A stretch of DNA of 64,000 nucleotides from Pagrus major (lineage: Eukaryota; Chordata; Actinopteri; Spariformes; Sparidae): assembly GCF_040436345.1 (NCBI RefSeq), contig NC_133215.1, positions 19,785,306 to 19,849,305 on the forward strand, read 5' to 3'. The position numbers were made by a program, and so were the translations under genes. Shown here piece after piece: positions 12,197 through 24,391 of the stretch (within the stretch, counting starts at the first letter, position 1; each line of letters begins with the position of its first letter). The notes beneath the pieces were generated by a model. It saw only the letters and a list, made by a program, of their open reading frames with translations. It was not told the DNA's origin and did not search any database.

Positions 12197-12230
12197 CGTG
12201 CGTGTGTATGTGCGCGCGTGTGTGTGTGTC
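12142..12230. repeat. (TG)n microsatellite
   Basis: About 88 bp of TG dinucleotides, with a few TGCG and TGTA interruptions at the right. It ends a few bases from the stop codon of the proximal serhl copy. In that gene's mRNA it becomes a (CA)n run at the very start of the 3' UTR. Confidence 0.95.
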
Positions 12231-12232
12231 CA

Positions 12233-15200
12233 CTATGCTGGCAGCTGCTGTGAGATCACTTTGGTCTGCAGGAAGTCAGAAACAAGAGGAGCGACGACTT
12301 CAGGACTGTTCAGGTGGACGTGATGTTCGCCTGGTACAGTCACCACTGTGTGCTGTGGCAGAGAGAGAAGTGATGATGAACATTTGAGTTTTCTTGTTTT
12401 GTGCTGCTCTGTCATTCAATGATTTTTCATAAAGAAATGATTAAGAAAGATCTTTTCTCTCACGTTGAGTCTTTTGGTTAATTTCTAGTAATACATGAAT
12501 TTCCTCCACCAAGAAGCCCATGTTTTCTCCCAAGTCCGTTTGTTGGTTTGTCAGCAGGAATACACAAAAACTACTGAAAGGATTTCCACAAAACTTGTAT
12601 GGGGAATGGGTCTCGGCCCAGAAAAGACCCCATTAACTTTTGGTGCAGGAATTTTTTTTATCACTTTCTTTAACAATGCGAGATGGTATTTTTTTCTCTT
12701 GATCTTGATGTAAACAAATCAACTGTATTCGGGTGGCTGGTATCTAATCCTCAATCTGGTGACTTAAATTGTGATTAAATTATGGGTGGTCTCAAATTTA
12801 GAGTGATACAGGGCTATCAAGGTTCACACCGAATGAGGCTTGATTGAATTAAAGGGTAACTCCACCAATTTATACAATAAAGTGTGTTTATATGTTTACG
12901 GGAGTACTCCTGCATATATGAAAAAGTAGTATAAGGCCTTGTGTGGCTCCAGAGGAAATGTAATCCATTAACTTGTCTTAACTGATGTCACTCAGTTGCA
13001 TTGTACGTAATGAAGGCCACAGGTTTTGAAAAGGAAAACGAATGTGTGAAAAAAAAAGGCGACATCTCTGTTTCTGTTTTCATGGTGGTGTACCACAGAT
13101 ACACTGCTCTTGTTCATTGTATAGTTGTTTTGTTGTTGTTTTACATTTGCCCATACTGTATTACTCACACACTCACACGACATGAAACTGAAGGACCACA
13201 GTCCTTTTTGTGACTTGTCACAGCAGGAAAAGCAAAGGTGAAACAAATTTAATGTTAACAAAGACTCAGTTCCACAAAGTGAGTCATGACACTCAGAAAG
13301 CATGGAGGAAAAACAGGACCCTGAAACCAGGACATCTGTGCTTTTACTGCTTTGAAAAGCTAAAATGTCTGCTGTGAAAAAGGTCTTTTGTGTACTGGAC
13401 AAAACATCGGTGTATTTTTCCCCTGTGCTAAATTTTGATATTGATTTCTTTTTTAAAAAAGAAAAGGAACAATCTGGTTGTGTCTTTGAACTCTTTTGTG
13501 ACCCTGTTTCTTGGTAACGCTCTCCAGTCTCCTCTGTGCTGTGGACAATAAGCGGGGAACAATATGTTTTCGTTTACTTTCCTTTTAACCGACACCGACA
13601 TGGCAAGGCAGCGTTCGCCCAACCTCCCTCTGTCGGGGTTCACAATACTACTTCTCATTGTCATACTTACCTTCTAAAACAAGAGCAGGCAGGAACGAAA
13701 CATTTAATCTAAGGCGAGGGAACATGAGGTGCACTTAATTGTTACACATGTAAATATACAGTATAAATAATAGTTAAAGTGTTAATGATAATAATAATGA
13801 TGATCAAGTTAAGGATAATGAAATAATTGTCCAAAACAATGCTGTGGAATCATTCCTACTGAAATATGATTTACCAAAGTATACTGTTCACCTTAAAAAC
13901 CCCTTTAGACTCACATATATTTCTTTAAATGTTCACTTATATGCATGCTTGCATACCCACATGGAAAGAAATTATAACAGAAGAACGGTAAGGCCTAATT
14001 GCAATGTATGTGGCTTTCATCTGAAAGGTAAAATCGTATAGTTTCTGAAAACTGTGCTTGTGTGTCATGGGTCAAAAAGAAACGTAGTTACTTCAATTAT
14101 TCATCTAAAATAAGTCATATCTGAATAACAGGAAATAGGATATACTTTATGTCAGAGCTTTGCTAATCACTACACATACCTTCTACATCTCGTCAACTAC
14201 ACTTTACACAAAATGTCGGACCTCTAGGCCTAATGAGCAACACAATAAACTTAAGGAATAACTTTTACTTTAATAACTAAGTAATAAATATTTTTGTTTA
14301 TATATCTATATATAATATTTAGTACATTGTAAATGTCTATATGCTCATCCCTCACCCTTCTGGTATTCTATGATGGTTAAATCCTCACAATAAACTATTC
14401 CAGCAGCTATTAAGATTTTTTATATCCAAGATTTAAACTCACATTTCTGTCACGATAGCCTTGGAGAAGTCTCGAAGTAACTTTCTGTTGGTTTGATTCT
14501 GGAAGTGTTGCACCAAAACCTTTGTCAGCCCTGAAAAAAAAGCAAAGTTTGAAAGAAGTTTAGTGTGACGTACATTGGTGACTTTATCAAGCCACATTAA
14601 ATTGAATTAGGATGCACAAATCATACGAAACTGGCATGTTCATAATTTCAGTGTATTGATCAACATCTTACAGAACAACCAGAAGAGAGGCTTGAATCCT
14701 CGCCTGCATGTCCAGACTCTGCTCCAAACTGATGCGCACTATGTTTTTCTGAAAACAGCAGATAAAACAAATGTGTGCTGTACGAGCTGAATGCCGAACC
14801 TCTGGTAGAAAAATATATCCATTACAAAGAGGCGGTGGATGTGGGAAAAAGGGTTTGGGAGGTTAAAAAGACTTACAAAATTAACTCGCATGTCTCTGGA
14901 GAACACAAATCCTGCAGAAGAGAAACACTTTCAGCTGGCAGCAGATGGGAGAAAGCAAAGTGAGATTACTTCTCTCTGAGAGGAAAACAAGAGATAAAGA
15001 CGCACCTGCTTCAACTTGAACGAGACCTCGCTCTAAAAGGATGCGCACAGACTGTTCAGACAGAATCGGGTTTGCAGCTAACAGCCTGAAAGAAATACAA
15101 CAGTTGTGGTTTATTGTATCATGTTTAAAGGGGCACTATGTAGTTTTGGGGAATAAATTGTATTTAGAAGAGAAAGATCTTTGTAGACTGATTTTTTGAG

Positions 15201-17719
15201 CCTAAACAAACTAAAAAAACAAACTGATCTTAAAGGACATCAAAATTTCACACTGTTTTACTTTGTTTATATTTGGCGGACCCTGCCACCTTTGTAGCTT
15301 CAAACAGTGTTCTGGGGACCTTATTTTCCTCTGAGAACAGCTTGTTTATTCAGTTATGGAAAAAAAATCTGAGTTTGAATTTCTTCTCCAAAACTATGTA
15401 GTGCCCCTTTAAAGAGTACTGCACTGAATCATGACTGCACTAATAGCACTCAGCACGCTAGGCTAATGATGGACAGGAAAAAAAAGATCAAATCGATGGA
15501 ACAAAAGCAGAGATATCATCTTCTTCTTTGCCAACTGTTGTCTGTCTGACTGTTAAAAGTATGGCTGGGTTTCAGATGCGTTATGCTAGTAGCGGCTAAT
15601 GTAGCCTGAAGCTGCTAGCCGTAAGCAGAGATGAGGAGTGGACTACAGAGATCAGATGAGCTCACTTCTTTCTAACTCAACAGTCTCAGATTGTTTTAAA
15701 TATCAAACTTGTGTCTTCAGCTCCAACCAACACTGCCTCCAGTGACAAGTTGAGTATGAATATATCAGATTGTGCCTCTTTAGACCATTCAAGGAAGTCA
15801 AAATTAAACTAACAGATTGATTACAAACATAACGTTTCGCAGGTTTTCTGATATTTTATGTTTAAATGCACAGATGAAGCTACTTAATTACATATGTTCC
15901 AAACTGAACAGTAATCTTAACAAAAATAAACACCTACACGTTTATTTTGGACATTTTTCCCCGGATGCAAAAAAAGAGCAAAATCTCAAAACTGAAAACA
16001 AAAATGACAGCTTATTTAACTTGAATTGGTCACAAACTGGAGCGCTATAATACCTCTCCGCAGCCTTCTCATAAGTGTAAACTCTTTTCTTCTCTTCTGT
16101 CTTTTTTTCATACTGTAGCATCTCATCCATCCCCTGTCTCATCAGCTTGGGTATTTCTGTCTGCAGGAGGAATAGAGAAAGAAACAATGAGGTGAGAAAG
16201 TCAACTCAAACTGACAGCCGTGGAGGGTGAGCATAATTGAGGAATACTTAAATAATATTTTTATGGATATTGTCACTATTAAACCATCTTTTCTTTAAAG
16301 GCTTGTCATACTCAGTATAGTGATCATAAAAACTGTGACGGTACCAGATCTGTAGGACTAAATCCAAAAGCGTCCAGCAGTACGACAGCATCCACCATCT
16401 CAGGATACAGTGCGCTAAACTGTGGAAAACACAATATGGACAAAATATGATACCATGCAATAAAACACAGCAACATATTCTCTGTATAATGAGTGAAAAC
16501 AGTGAAAACTTGCGTGTGATGAATGTTACTTACCATTGCAGCGATGTTCCCACCTGTCAGGTGGAGAAAAAACAATCATGCTCAACGCTTTGTCAAAATC
16601 TTTACTCACTGACTTATTTCAAACAGATTCTGGGCTGTAACAATAATTAAATTTTCATTATCCATTAATCAGTTAATATTTTTTGATAGATCAATTAGTG
16701 TAGGAAAGTGTCTGGTGTCTCCAGATTATCTATCTTAAGCTGAATCTGCATAATGTGGGACTCACCCATACTGTGGCCTATGATGGAGAATTTTGTCCAC
16801 TGGAGACCTGTGGGAGTTTTCATAGAAAACATCTGATTAAATCTAGTTTCATTCCCTGCTGTACTTTATAACAAATCTGGATTAACTTCCACAGAGACAT
16901 GATAAGATCTGACATCTTGCTGAAAAGGTCCTGCATCCTCTTGAACTCACGTACCGTCAACAATTCTGCGAACATCCGCCACGTACGCTGGAAAAGCGTA
17001 GAAAACTCCAGGAGGACGATGAGAGGACAAACCGTGACCTGGCATGTCCACCGCCACATACTTGCAGTCTGAGAGGAAGCAGAAAAAGAGATTAAATATT
17101 CCACAGTGTAGCGAACCTCAACAGGGTTCAGTCTTGTGTCTCACCCACTGTTATATCATTTATTTTTCAGTAATGCTTGCGGCAGTGTTGGCTGGTCCAC
17201 TGCTGTGTTCCAGACTGAAATATCTCAACAAATACTGGATGGATTATAACGTTGTACAGACATTAAAGCAACATTATGTTTTACTTTTTTACCTTAAAAT
17301 AGCAGACTCAAAATCATTTTTATTTCACCTTTATTTTACCTGGAGGTCCCATTAAGATTAAGATCTCTTTTACCATGACATATATCGCCAAAGTAGCAGC
17401 CATACACTATAATAAAATAAAACTTATAAAACTTGATATACACATAACCAATCCAAAATGCCACACAAGTTGAAATGTTGTTCATTACCTTTGGGTAGAA
17501 GGGGAATGAGTGTGTTGAATGTACCACAGTTGTCAGCCCAGCCGTGCAGGCAAAGCACAGGACGACCGTGATCAGGACCCCAGACTTTACCTCTGATCTC
17601 TCCCCATGGCACCGGGACAGAGAGCTCTGAAACTGGACACACAACACAAGCTCAGAGAGCAGCTCTCAAACAAGGATCTGACAGATATTCACTGCTCACA
17701 TACTACCTGTAGAGGACAT
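12233..17719 (-). CDS. serhl: Serine hydrolase-like protein, copy B (304 aa, 12 coding exons)
   Basis: Alpha/beta-hydrolase of the SERHL/SERHL2 family. Coding exons, 5' to 3': 17719-17707, 17632-17489, 17068-16955, 16807-16766, 16553-16534, 16419-16345, 16160-16054, 15085-15006, 14911-14877, 14748-14672, 14530-14443, 12352-12233. All have GT/AG sites and matching phases. Motifs: LCLHGWADN oxyanion region, AVDMPGHGLSSH, nucleophile elbow GHSMG (Ser103) and GEHHVHL (His275). The acid-position loop reads ADKGFG, with Gly242 where copies A and C have Asp or Glu. The short first exon encodes only MSST. The end is QQLPA, without a peroxisomal signal. Introns resemble copy A, showing recent duplication. 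The last intron (2.1 kb) carries transposon pieces. The expected role is hydrolysis of an unknown, probably lipid or ester, substrate; activity may be reduced. Confidence 0.88.
12853..13080 (+). mobile_element. Half copy of a TTAA MITE (AGGGTAACTCCAC family) inside serhl copy B intron 11
   Basis: TTAA at 12849-12852 precedes AGGGTAACTCCACCAA. The following 220 bp align by eye with the left half of the full element at 60647-61102 (shared 'aaagtagtataa', 'ctccagaggaa', 'ggttttgaaaaggaa'). The right half and the second TTAA are missing. Confidence 0.65.
15129..15408. mobile_element. TTAA-flanked palindromic MITE (AGGGGCACTATG family), copy 2
   Basis: TTAA at 15125-15128 and 15409-15412 encloses a 280 bp element with ends AGGGGCACTATGTAGTTTTG and its near-perfect reverse complement. 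The interior shares 'tagcttcaaacagtgttctg' with the copy at 2259-2549. It lies in intron 7 of serhl copy B. Confidence 0.85.
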
Positions 17720-18759
17720 TTTAGTGTCTGATGATCTTCAGCTGATGTCTCACCAGCAAAAACAAAAAACAAAGTTGTCCTGAAATATCCACATAACAAC
17801 AGAAACAAGCAGACTACCTTTGACCTTTGGACCCTCAGAGCAACAGCCTCATTCTTCCTCTTCTTCTTCTGTGGAGTTTTATGGCGGTTGGCATCCATGT
17901 GTGTTGCATTACTGCCCCCTACAAGATATAGTTTCACCGTGAAAATGATTTACATTGTCCAAAGTGATACCATTCCCAACATTGTCCATCCATCCTATTC
18001 CTATGGGGTTTGTGTGTTGACTCTCTTTCAGAAATCCACTTACTGAACCACAGACTTTTATGTTTTAATATGCTGCTGACCAGTGAATTAAATGTTACTA
18101 CACAACTATATGATGGTAGGAGTTCATCTGTTTTCTATAGCACCCATAACAACACAGTATTTAACACAGTGTTTCGTTACGGAGGTGGTACAATACTCCT
18201 TCAAGCAAAACAGATCATGAGACGGGATGTACCAGGATCTGGGAGGCAGACCACTTCCGCTCCAGGAGGACACCATGAAATTAGACATTTTTCCTTCCTC
18301 CATGCACTCTGGAAGTTGATGAAGTTTTGATGGAAATTCCTACTCTGCTTCCACCTTGAAATGAGCACTGAAAACGTATGAATTCACGAAAAACTGTGAA
18401 TCTGCAGTGCTGCACTTGGTGGGTGTAACAAAAATGGGACCAAGAAAATAAATCACACTTTTTTTCAGCCAAACCTTCCTCTCTCTCTGTAACTGCTGTT
18501 GGCCTGTTGGCTTGCATTTAAGGCTAAATCTCTTATTTATGTGGAGAAATGTGTTTGTCAGCCCCAGTTCAGATTTGTCAATAAAATTCTCATTAATGTT
18601 GCCTCCAGCTCGTTTTGATAGGGATTATATCATCTTAAGGAAGCATATTGGCACTTCACGGGAGCTTTAGTACTTTTATTCATGGAAACTCTCACACAGT
18701 TTGTTCTTATAAACAACAGTACAACGTGACTTTGTCAACAGTGTTTGACTGTTTGCAGC

Positions 18760-21700
18760 TTATAACTTGTGCTCTCGGGTCGGCGGTGAGAGCACTTTGG
18801 TTCGCAGGAAGTTGGACACGAACGGAGCGACGACTTCCGGCTTGCTCAGATGAACGTAATGATCGCCTGGTGCTGTCACCACCGTGTGCTGAAACAAAGA
18901 CAAACAGAGAGGGAAGGGATGAGCACTACACTATTCACAACAAACCAATGCACACATTTTGTATTTTCATTCTGTCCCAGTTGCAAACTCACGTTTCTGT
19001 CCCGCAAACACTGGAGCAGTGTGGTGGTAAATTTACTCTGAGCTGGTTCAGAAAGTATTCTATCAAAGCTGCCGTTTGCTCTGGAAAAAAGAGGTTTTGA
19101 ACACATTTAGTTATATTGAAGGATGAAGAGTTAAGTACAGTAAGTTATTGATAGATATAATACGGACAAAGATGTTCAACACACTTACAGAACAACCAGA
19201 AGAGAGGCTTGAATCCTCGCCTGCATGTCCAGACTCTGCTCCAAACTGATGCGCACTATGTTTTTCTGAAAACATAAAAACACACGTGTGCTGAATGCTG
19301 AACCTCTGGTGGTGGTGGAACATATAGAAGTTTACAAAGAGGTGGTGGTGGATGTGGGAAAAAGGTTTGGGAAGTTAAAAAGACTTACAAAATTAACTCG
19401 CAGGTCTCTGGAGAACACAAATCCTGCAGAAGAGAAACACTTTCAGCTGGCAGCAGATGAGAGAAAGCAACGTGAGATTACTTCTCTCTGAGAGGAGGAA
19501 AAAGAGATAAAGACGCACCTCCTTCAACTTGAACGAGACCTCGCTCTAAAAGGATGCGCACAGACTGTTCAGACAGAGTCGGGTTTGCAGCTAACAGCCT
19601 GAAAGAAATACAACATGTTAGCAAGCGGCTCACTAAAAGGACAAAATGATATTATATTATATTATATAAATGGCCAACAATTTAAGAGCTATTATACCTC
19701 TCTGCTGCCTTCTCATAAGTGTAAACTCTTTTCTTCTTTTCTGTCTTTTTTTCATACTGAAGCATCTCATCCATCCCCTGCCTCACCACTTTGGATAATT
19801 CTGTCTACAAGAAAAGAGACAGAAACGATGAGGTAATGAAAGGAGCGTAAGCACGGAAGAGATCTGTTTTATGAAACATGATACAGTGTATGACTTAAAA
19901 GAAAGAATGAAAATGAAGATAATTGAAGCACAACTCAATAATACTGCAGAAATCATGTTGAACACTTGAATGAAGATTATTTGATGAATATAATCAGAAG
20001 TTATTTCCTTGAAAGTTGAATAAAAAAACCTGCTGGTTGATTATAATGAGTTCAGTATCTAAATATATGATACATGTACAAACATCTAACAAGGGCTGTA
20101 GCCTGACTGAGGTCATTTTTCAGCAGTTATAGCAACCAGAAGGGAGTTTTACAGTCTGAAATCAGGAAATACAATTAGTGAGAATTAAATGACCTTATTT
20201 TAGGGTTTTAAAATGAATAAATGAATAAATTGTACGACTTACAGCCAACATCCAACACAACAAATAAATAAACAAACAACTGATTCAGAAATTCATTCCT
20301 TGAAACATTCCTTCGCCCTTGTTTTGGGAAATAAAATTTACACAAAAAGACATGAAACAGTTACACAAACTGCAGCGAATATGAAAAATAAAAACTTTTC
20401 ACCAACACAAACTGTTAAAGCTCTTTAGTAGTTTCGTGTCTCAGAGTGGCTCTTACCGTGTCTGTAGGCAGGAACCCGAAAGAGTCCAGAAGTACGAGCG
20501 CCTCCACCATCTCAGGATACATAGAAGCGAACTGTGGGAAACATAATTTGGACCATACGGTATCAGAACGCATGAAAACACAGCAAAATATTGTTCATGA
20601 TGTAAAAAGGAGGAAACAGATAGGAGACACGGACACTTACCACCGCAGCAATGTCACCACCTGTAAATGAAAAAAAAATTACTTTACAAAACAGATGGCA
20701 GGAGATAAATTCTGATGTGACGCTGACTCACCCATACTGTGGCCTATGATGGAGAGTTTCTTCAGCTGCAGAGCTGTGGGAGTTAATTTCACAGATCATC
20801 AAACAGACAGGTTCAGCATCTCGTCACAGAACAAAGACAAAGTTGGCAAGATTTTTCAGTTTCCAAAAGTCCTGCTGTGGTGCAATCATGGGCATAAACA
20901 GGAACAATGAAGAGGAGCGCTTCTGAAACTTCTTGAACTCACCCACCATCGACAACTCTGCAGACATCCGCCACGTACTCGGGTAAAGAGTAGAAAGTTC
21001 CAGGAGGACGATGTGATGACAGACCGTGACCTGCCAGGTCCACCGCCACATACCTGCACTCTGAGAGGAGGGACAGAGTACAGTACTCACACGACACACT
21101 CAGTGGAAGTGACTAACCACCTAGCCACTATGCGAGCCGATATTAGATATTATTGCATATCGCAATATTTGCTGTCATATGCAGTATTTTTCACAATATC
21201 GAATATCAACCAGCAGTGTGATTCTTCCCCTGAGAGGAACTAATCCGACTGCATTTTAATTTTTAATTTATCAGTGTTACATCTCACCTGGTTGCTCTGT
21301 GACAGACTAGCTGAACCTAAAACTGAAGGTTATTCTGTTATATTTGCAATGAATTATTTGCACAAAAGCTGTGTTGTATGTGTTGCTGCAAAGGGAGACG
21401 TAAAGAGGGGAACAACATATCGACCTCTTGGTCGATTATTTATGTTACGATGATAATATTGTCTATCGTGATATTTTAGCAGGACAATATCGTGATATGA
21501 AATTTTGAATATTGCCCGAGCTTAATCTCTACAAGTGTAATGTTGCACAAAATGCATCTGCTGCTTTACACCTCGTCTTTCATTAATCAATCTTAATCAT
21601 TACCAAATGAAAATGCTCTTTCCAGGAAACGTACAAGAAAATCATCCCCTACGAGCCAGTAATGGGTTACCTTTGGGTAGAAGGGGAATGAGGGTGCTGA

Positions 21701-22506
21701 ATGAACCACAGTTGTCAGCCCAGCCATGCAGGCAAAGCACAGGATAACCGTGATCAGGACCCCAGACTTTACCTCTGATCTCTCCCCAGGGGACCGGTAC
21801 AGAGAGCTCTGAAACTGGACACACAACACAGTCTGGTTTAGTTATACTCACGTCTCCACTCTTCTCTCGTCTGCCTTCTCTCAACTTGACCTGGTGACAT
21901 TATCTTTCCAGTAACATGACCAGAAAGATAAACTCACACTTTCAATAAAAAAAATCGCCTCTGCGCCCAAAGTGACTTCAATCACTGGACACACAAAACA
22001 GCATCAAACACAAGAATATCAGAGAATTGATTAAATATTACTACTGCAGTAACTCAGACAGCCATTAGCAACAAAGTGGTGTTTTAACATGAGAAACTAT
22101 TTGACTGACAGACGAAAATAATCCCACAGGTTTCAAATGAATCCATGACACCTGTCTTCTCTACTGTCTACTGCCTGCTTGTTTAGTTGTAGCCTGGTTG
22201 TCACCAGTTTAAACCACCTGTAAAGGCTGACAACACTTATTCACACAGATCCCTGACAGACACAAACACGTGTGAAACTGAAGTCTGCAGCTCACACACA
22301 CGATGACCTGACAGGAGAGGAAACAGAAACTAACAACAGCAACAACTGTCATTAATCATTACAGGCCTGTGAGGGTCAGGCTGACACTGAGCTTTAAAGC
22401 CACATATGGACTATTTGACAAGACATCAGTGTTACAGCCTGCTGTAGATGTCTGACAAGACGTTTAAACCTCCAAATACTCTGACTTTGTTACCTTGTTT
22501 AGCCAT
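18760..22506 (-). CDS. serhl: Serine hydrolase-like protein, copy A (307 aa, 12 coding exons)
   Basis: Middle gene of the tandem array. Coding exons 5' to 3': 22506-22494, 21814-21671, 21060-20947, 20773-20732, 20660-20641, 20531-20457, 19804-19698, 19598-19519, 19423-19389, 19265-19189, 19080-18993, 18888-18760. Phases are identical to the other copies and the frame is unbroken. The 13-nt first exon encodes MAKQ. Motifs: LCLHGWADN, AVDLAGHGLSSH, GHSMG (Ser103), ANGSFD with Asp242 at the predicted acid position, and GDHYVHL with His275. The C-terminus is REHKL; HKL is an accepted variant of the SKL-type peroxisomal signal. The gene is compact (3.7 kb). The catalytic residues are complete, so it is probably an active hydrolase, plausibly peroxisomal like mammalian SERHL. 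The substrate is unknown. Confidence 0.9.
21125..21530. mobile_element. 'CGATATT' rich MITE remnant in serhl copy A intron 2
   Basis: Repeated 'atatcgcaatatt', 'tatcgtgatatt' and 'caatatcgtgatatgaaatt' with opposing halves are typical of a widespread fish hAT-like MITE. The ends are too eroded to fix the boundaries or a target duplication. Confidence 0.5.
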
Positions 22507-22818
22507 TCTAGTTGATGTTATTGTGTGAAACCCTCCGTGAAGTTTGCTCACATCTCTAAACGTAACAAGTCTGCAGTCCTGTTCACTTCCGTCCTCTCCT
22601 GTGGCTGCAGCAGCGTGGACTGATCAGCGTCTGTTGTCCCTCAGTAAGGTCTGTCAGGCAGCACCTCTTTCTCATGGAGCTTTAGCTTGTGCTCTAGTTT
22701 CAGCATTTGCTTAAATACTGTGCTAAAAATACATTTACAAATCTAGAAAAGAAAAAAAAAAGTCTCTTTCTGTATCTTCCTCGCTCACACGCACACACGT
22801 CAGTAAATGTCATGGCAA

Positions 22819-23025
22819 CAGGATGATGACCCTGCAGAGGTCATGTTGAACTGCTGCAAACTGCGGAAAAATAACTCTCTTAGAGATTAGAAGTGCAGGA
22901 AAACTGGAAAGAGTATCTTGTTGGAAAACAAAACAGTTGGATCACTCAACTACTGTGGAAAAAGGGAGGGCTTAAAAAATGGCCCTCATGCTGATAAGGG
23001 CGGCCCATGAGTTGGACAATAACCA
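22819..23025. repeat. Dispersed direct repeat, copy 1 (pairs with 24201-24391)
   Basis: About 200 bp from 'aggatgatgaccctgcagag' to 'gagttggacaataac' recur, nearly identical, at 24201-24391 in the same orientation. Copy 2 lacks a short stretch around 'tgtggaaaaagggag'. The segment holds no reading frame I can support. The whole 22.6-27.6 kb spacer holds only repeats and unassigned DNA. Confidence 0.75.
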
Positions 23026-24200
23026 TGTAGGTAAGGCAACTTTTAAATTAATAATCATTTTACTAATCCATTCATTCATCCTCTTAAAAGCTTTATTAGC
23101 ATAGAAATCAGGTGGACAGTTCATTCTTTCTCATGCATTTCATTTTTTCCGAAATAAGGTCCCATAACGCAAACTGGAAGAGGTGTGACTTCGGCTCTCT
23201 ACAGGTCCAAATATATATTCAAAAATAATAATAATTCTGAAGATCACAATAACAATAACGGTTTTAACCTTGTGTCAAAGAAGTCTATGTGTTTCAGAGA
23301 TATCTACTGAAGTTAGCATGCTAACCAGCAAGGGCCCGCCAAAGCTCCTGCTAGCGGTGTAAACAAGAGTAACCCTCCCCCAGTGCCCCGGGCTCCCAGT
23401 CCAGAGCGCTAGCTGCACGGCTAACTGAGCTAATTAGTTAACGGCAGCTGCAGTTAGCAGTTTCTCTCATGATATGCTGTGCCCCTATTTGTTTGGAGTA
23501 TGAATTTGCCAGGTGGTCAATTCTTACACCTGTAAGTACAAATTCAGGGTACATGAAGGCCTATTTTACCTGAGTAACTAAAGTATTTCATACAACTTAA
23601 TACTTCTTCTCCATTATCAGAGACAATTATAGTACTTTTACCCCACTACATTTGTCTGACAGCTATAATGTTTCAGACAATTACAACTCACACGAGGGTT
23701 TGATGTTGTTAGTTTTTGCTGTGTAACTGTTAAGAGGATTTTGTGTGTACTCTAACTTTACCTACAGGTATCAGTTACCTGTTTATGTGTTATGAATGAG
23801 GTCAGAATAATCCAGGATCATGTTTCAGCTTCTTATAAAGACGTATCAAAGAAATTCTCAGTGGAGATGAGCTCAGAAGTAGGGCAAGACTTGTTCTTCT
23901 GTAGTTCACCCTTCAAATATTCAACTTACTGAAGATCCTTAAGCCGTGCATTAGATCAGTGGTTATCAATCATGCCCCCCTTCAGAAGCTAAATTAAAAA
24001 TGTTCATACCCCCCAAACCATGTAAACTGATTTAGTCAATCACTGACAATATTGCAAAAGGGACTCAAGATGTATTTTATTAAAAATACATGAAATGATT
24101 CAAGTCAGCATGACAACATCAGCAAACTCTTGTTTGTTTTCCTTCCTTTGCCCTCCCTTTCTCTCAGCTGTGCTTTCCATTTCAAATTCAGATGCAGACA

Positions 24201-24391
24201 CAGGATGATGACCCTGCAGAGGTCATGTTGACCTGCTGCAAACTGGAAAAATAACTCTCTTAGAGATTAGAAGTGCTGGAAAACTGGAAAGTGTATCTTG
24301 TTGGAAAACAAAACAGTTGGATCACTCAACTATTGGGCTTAAAAAATGGCCCTCATGCTGATGGGGGCGGCCCATGAGTTGGACAATAACC
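24201..24391. repeat. Dispersed direct repeat, copy 2
   Basis: Same orientation as the copy 1.38 kb to the left, with only a few substitutions and one short deletion. It is either a segmental duplication or two insertions of the same element. Confidence 0.75.

Noticed and set aside
12142-12230. Valine/cysteine repeat proteins encoded by TG/CA microsatellites (also at 36.4 and 63.75 kb)
   Set aside because: Pure translations of dinucleotide repeats with no supporting exon structure.
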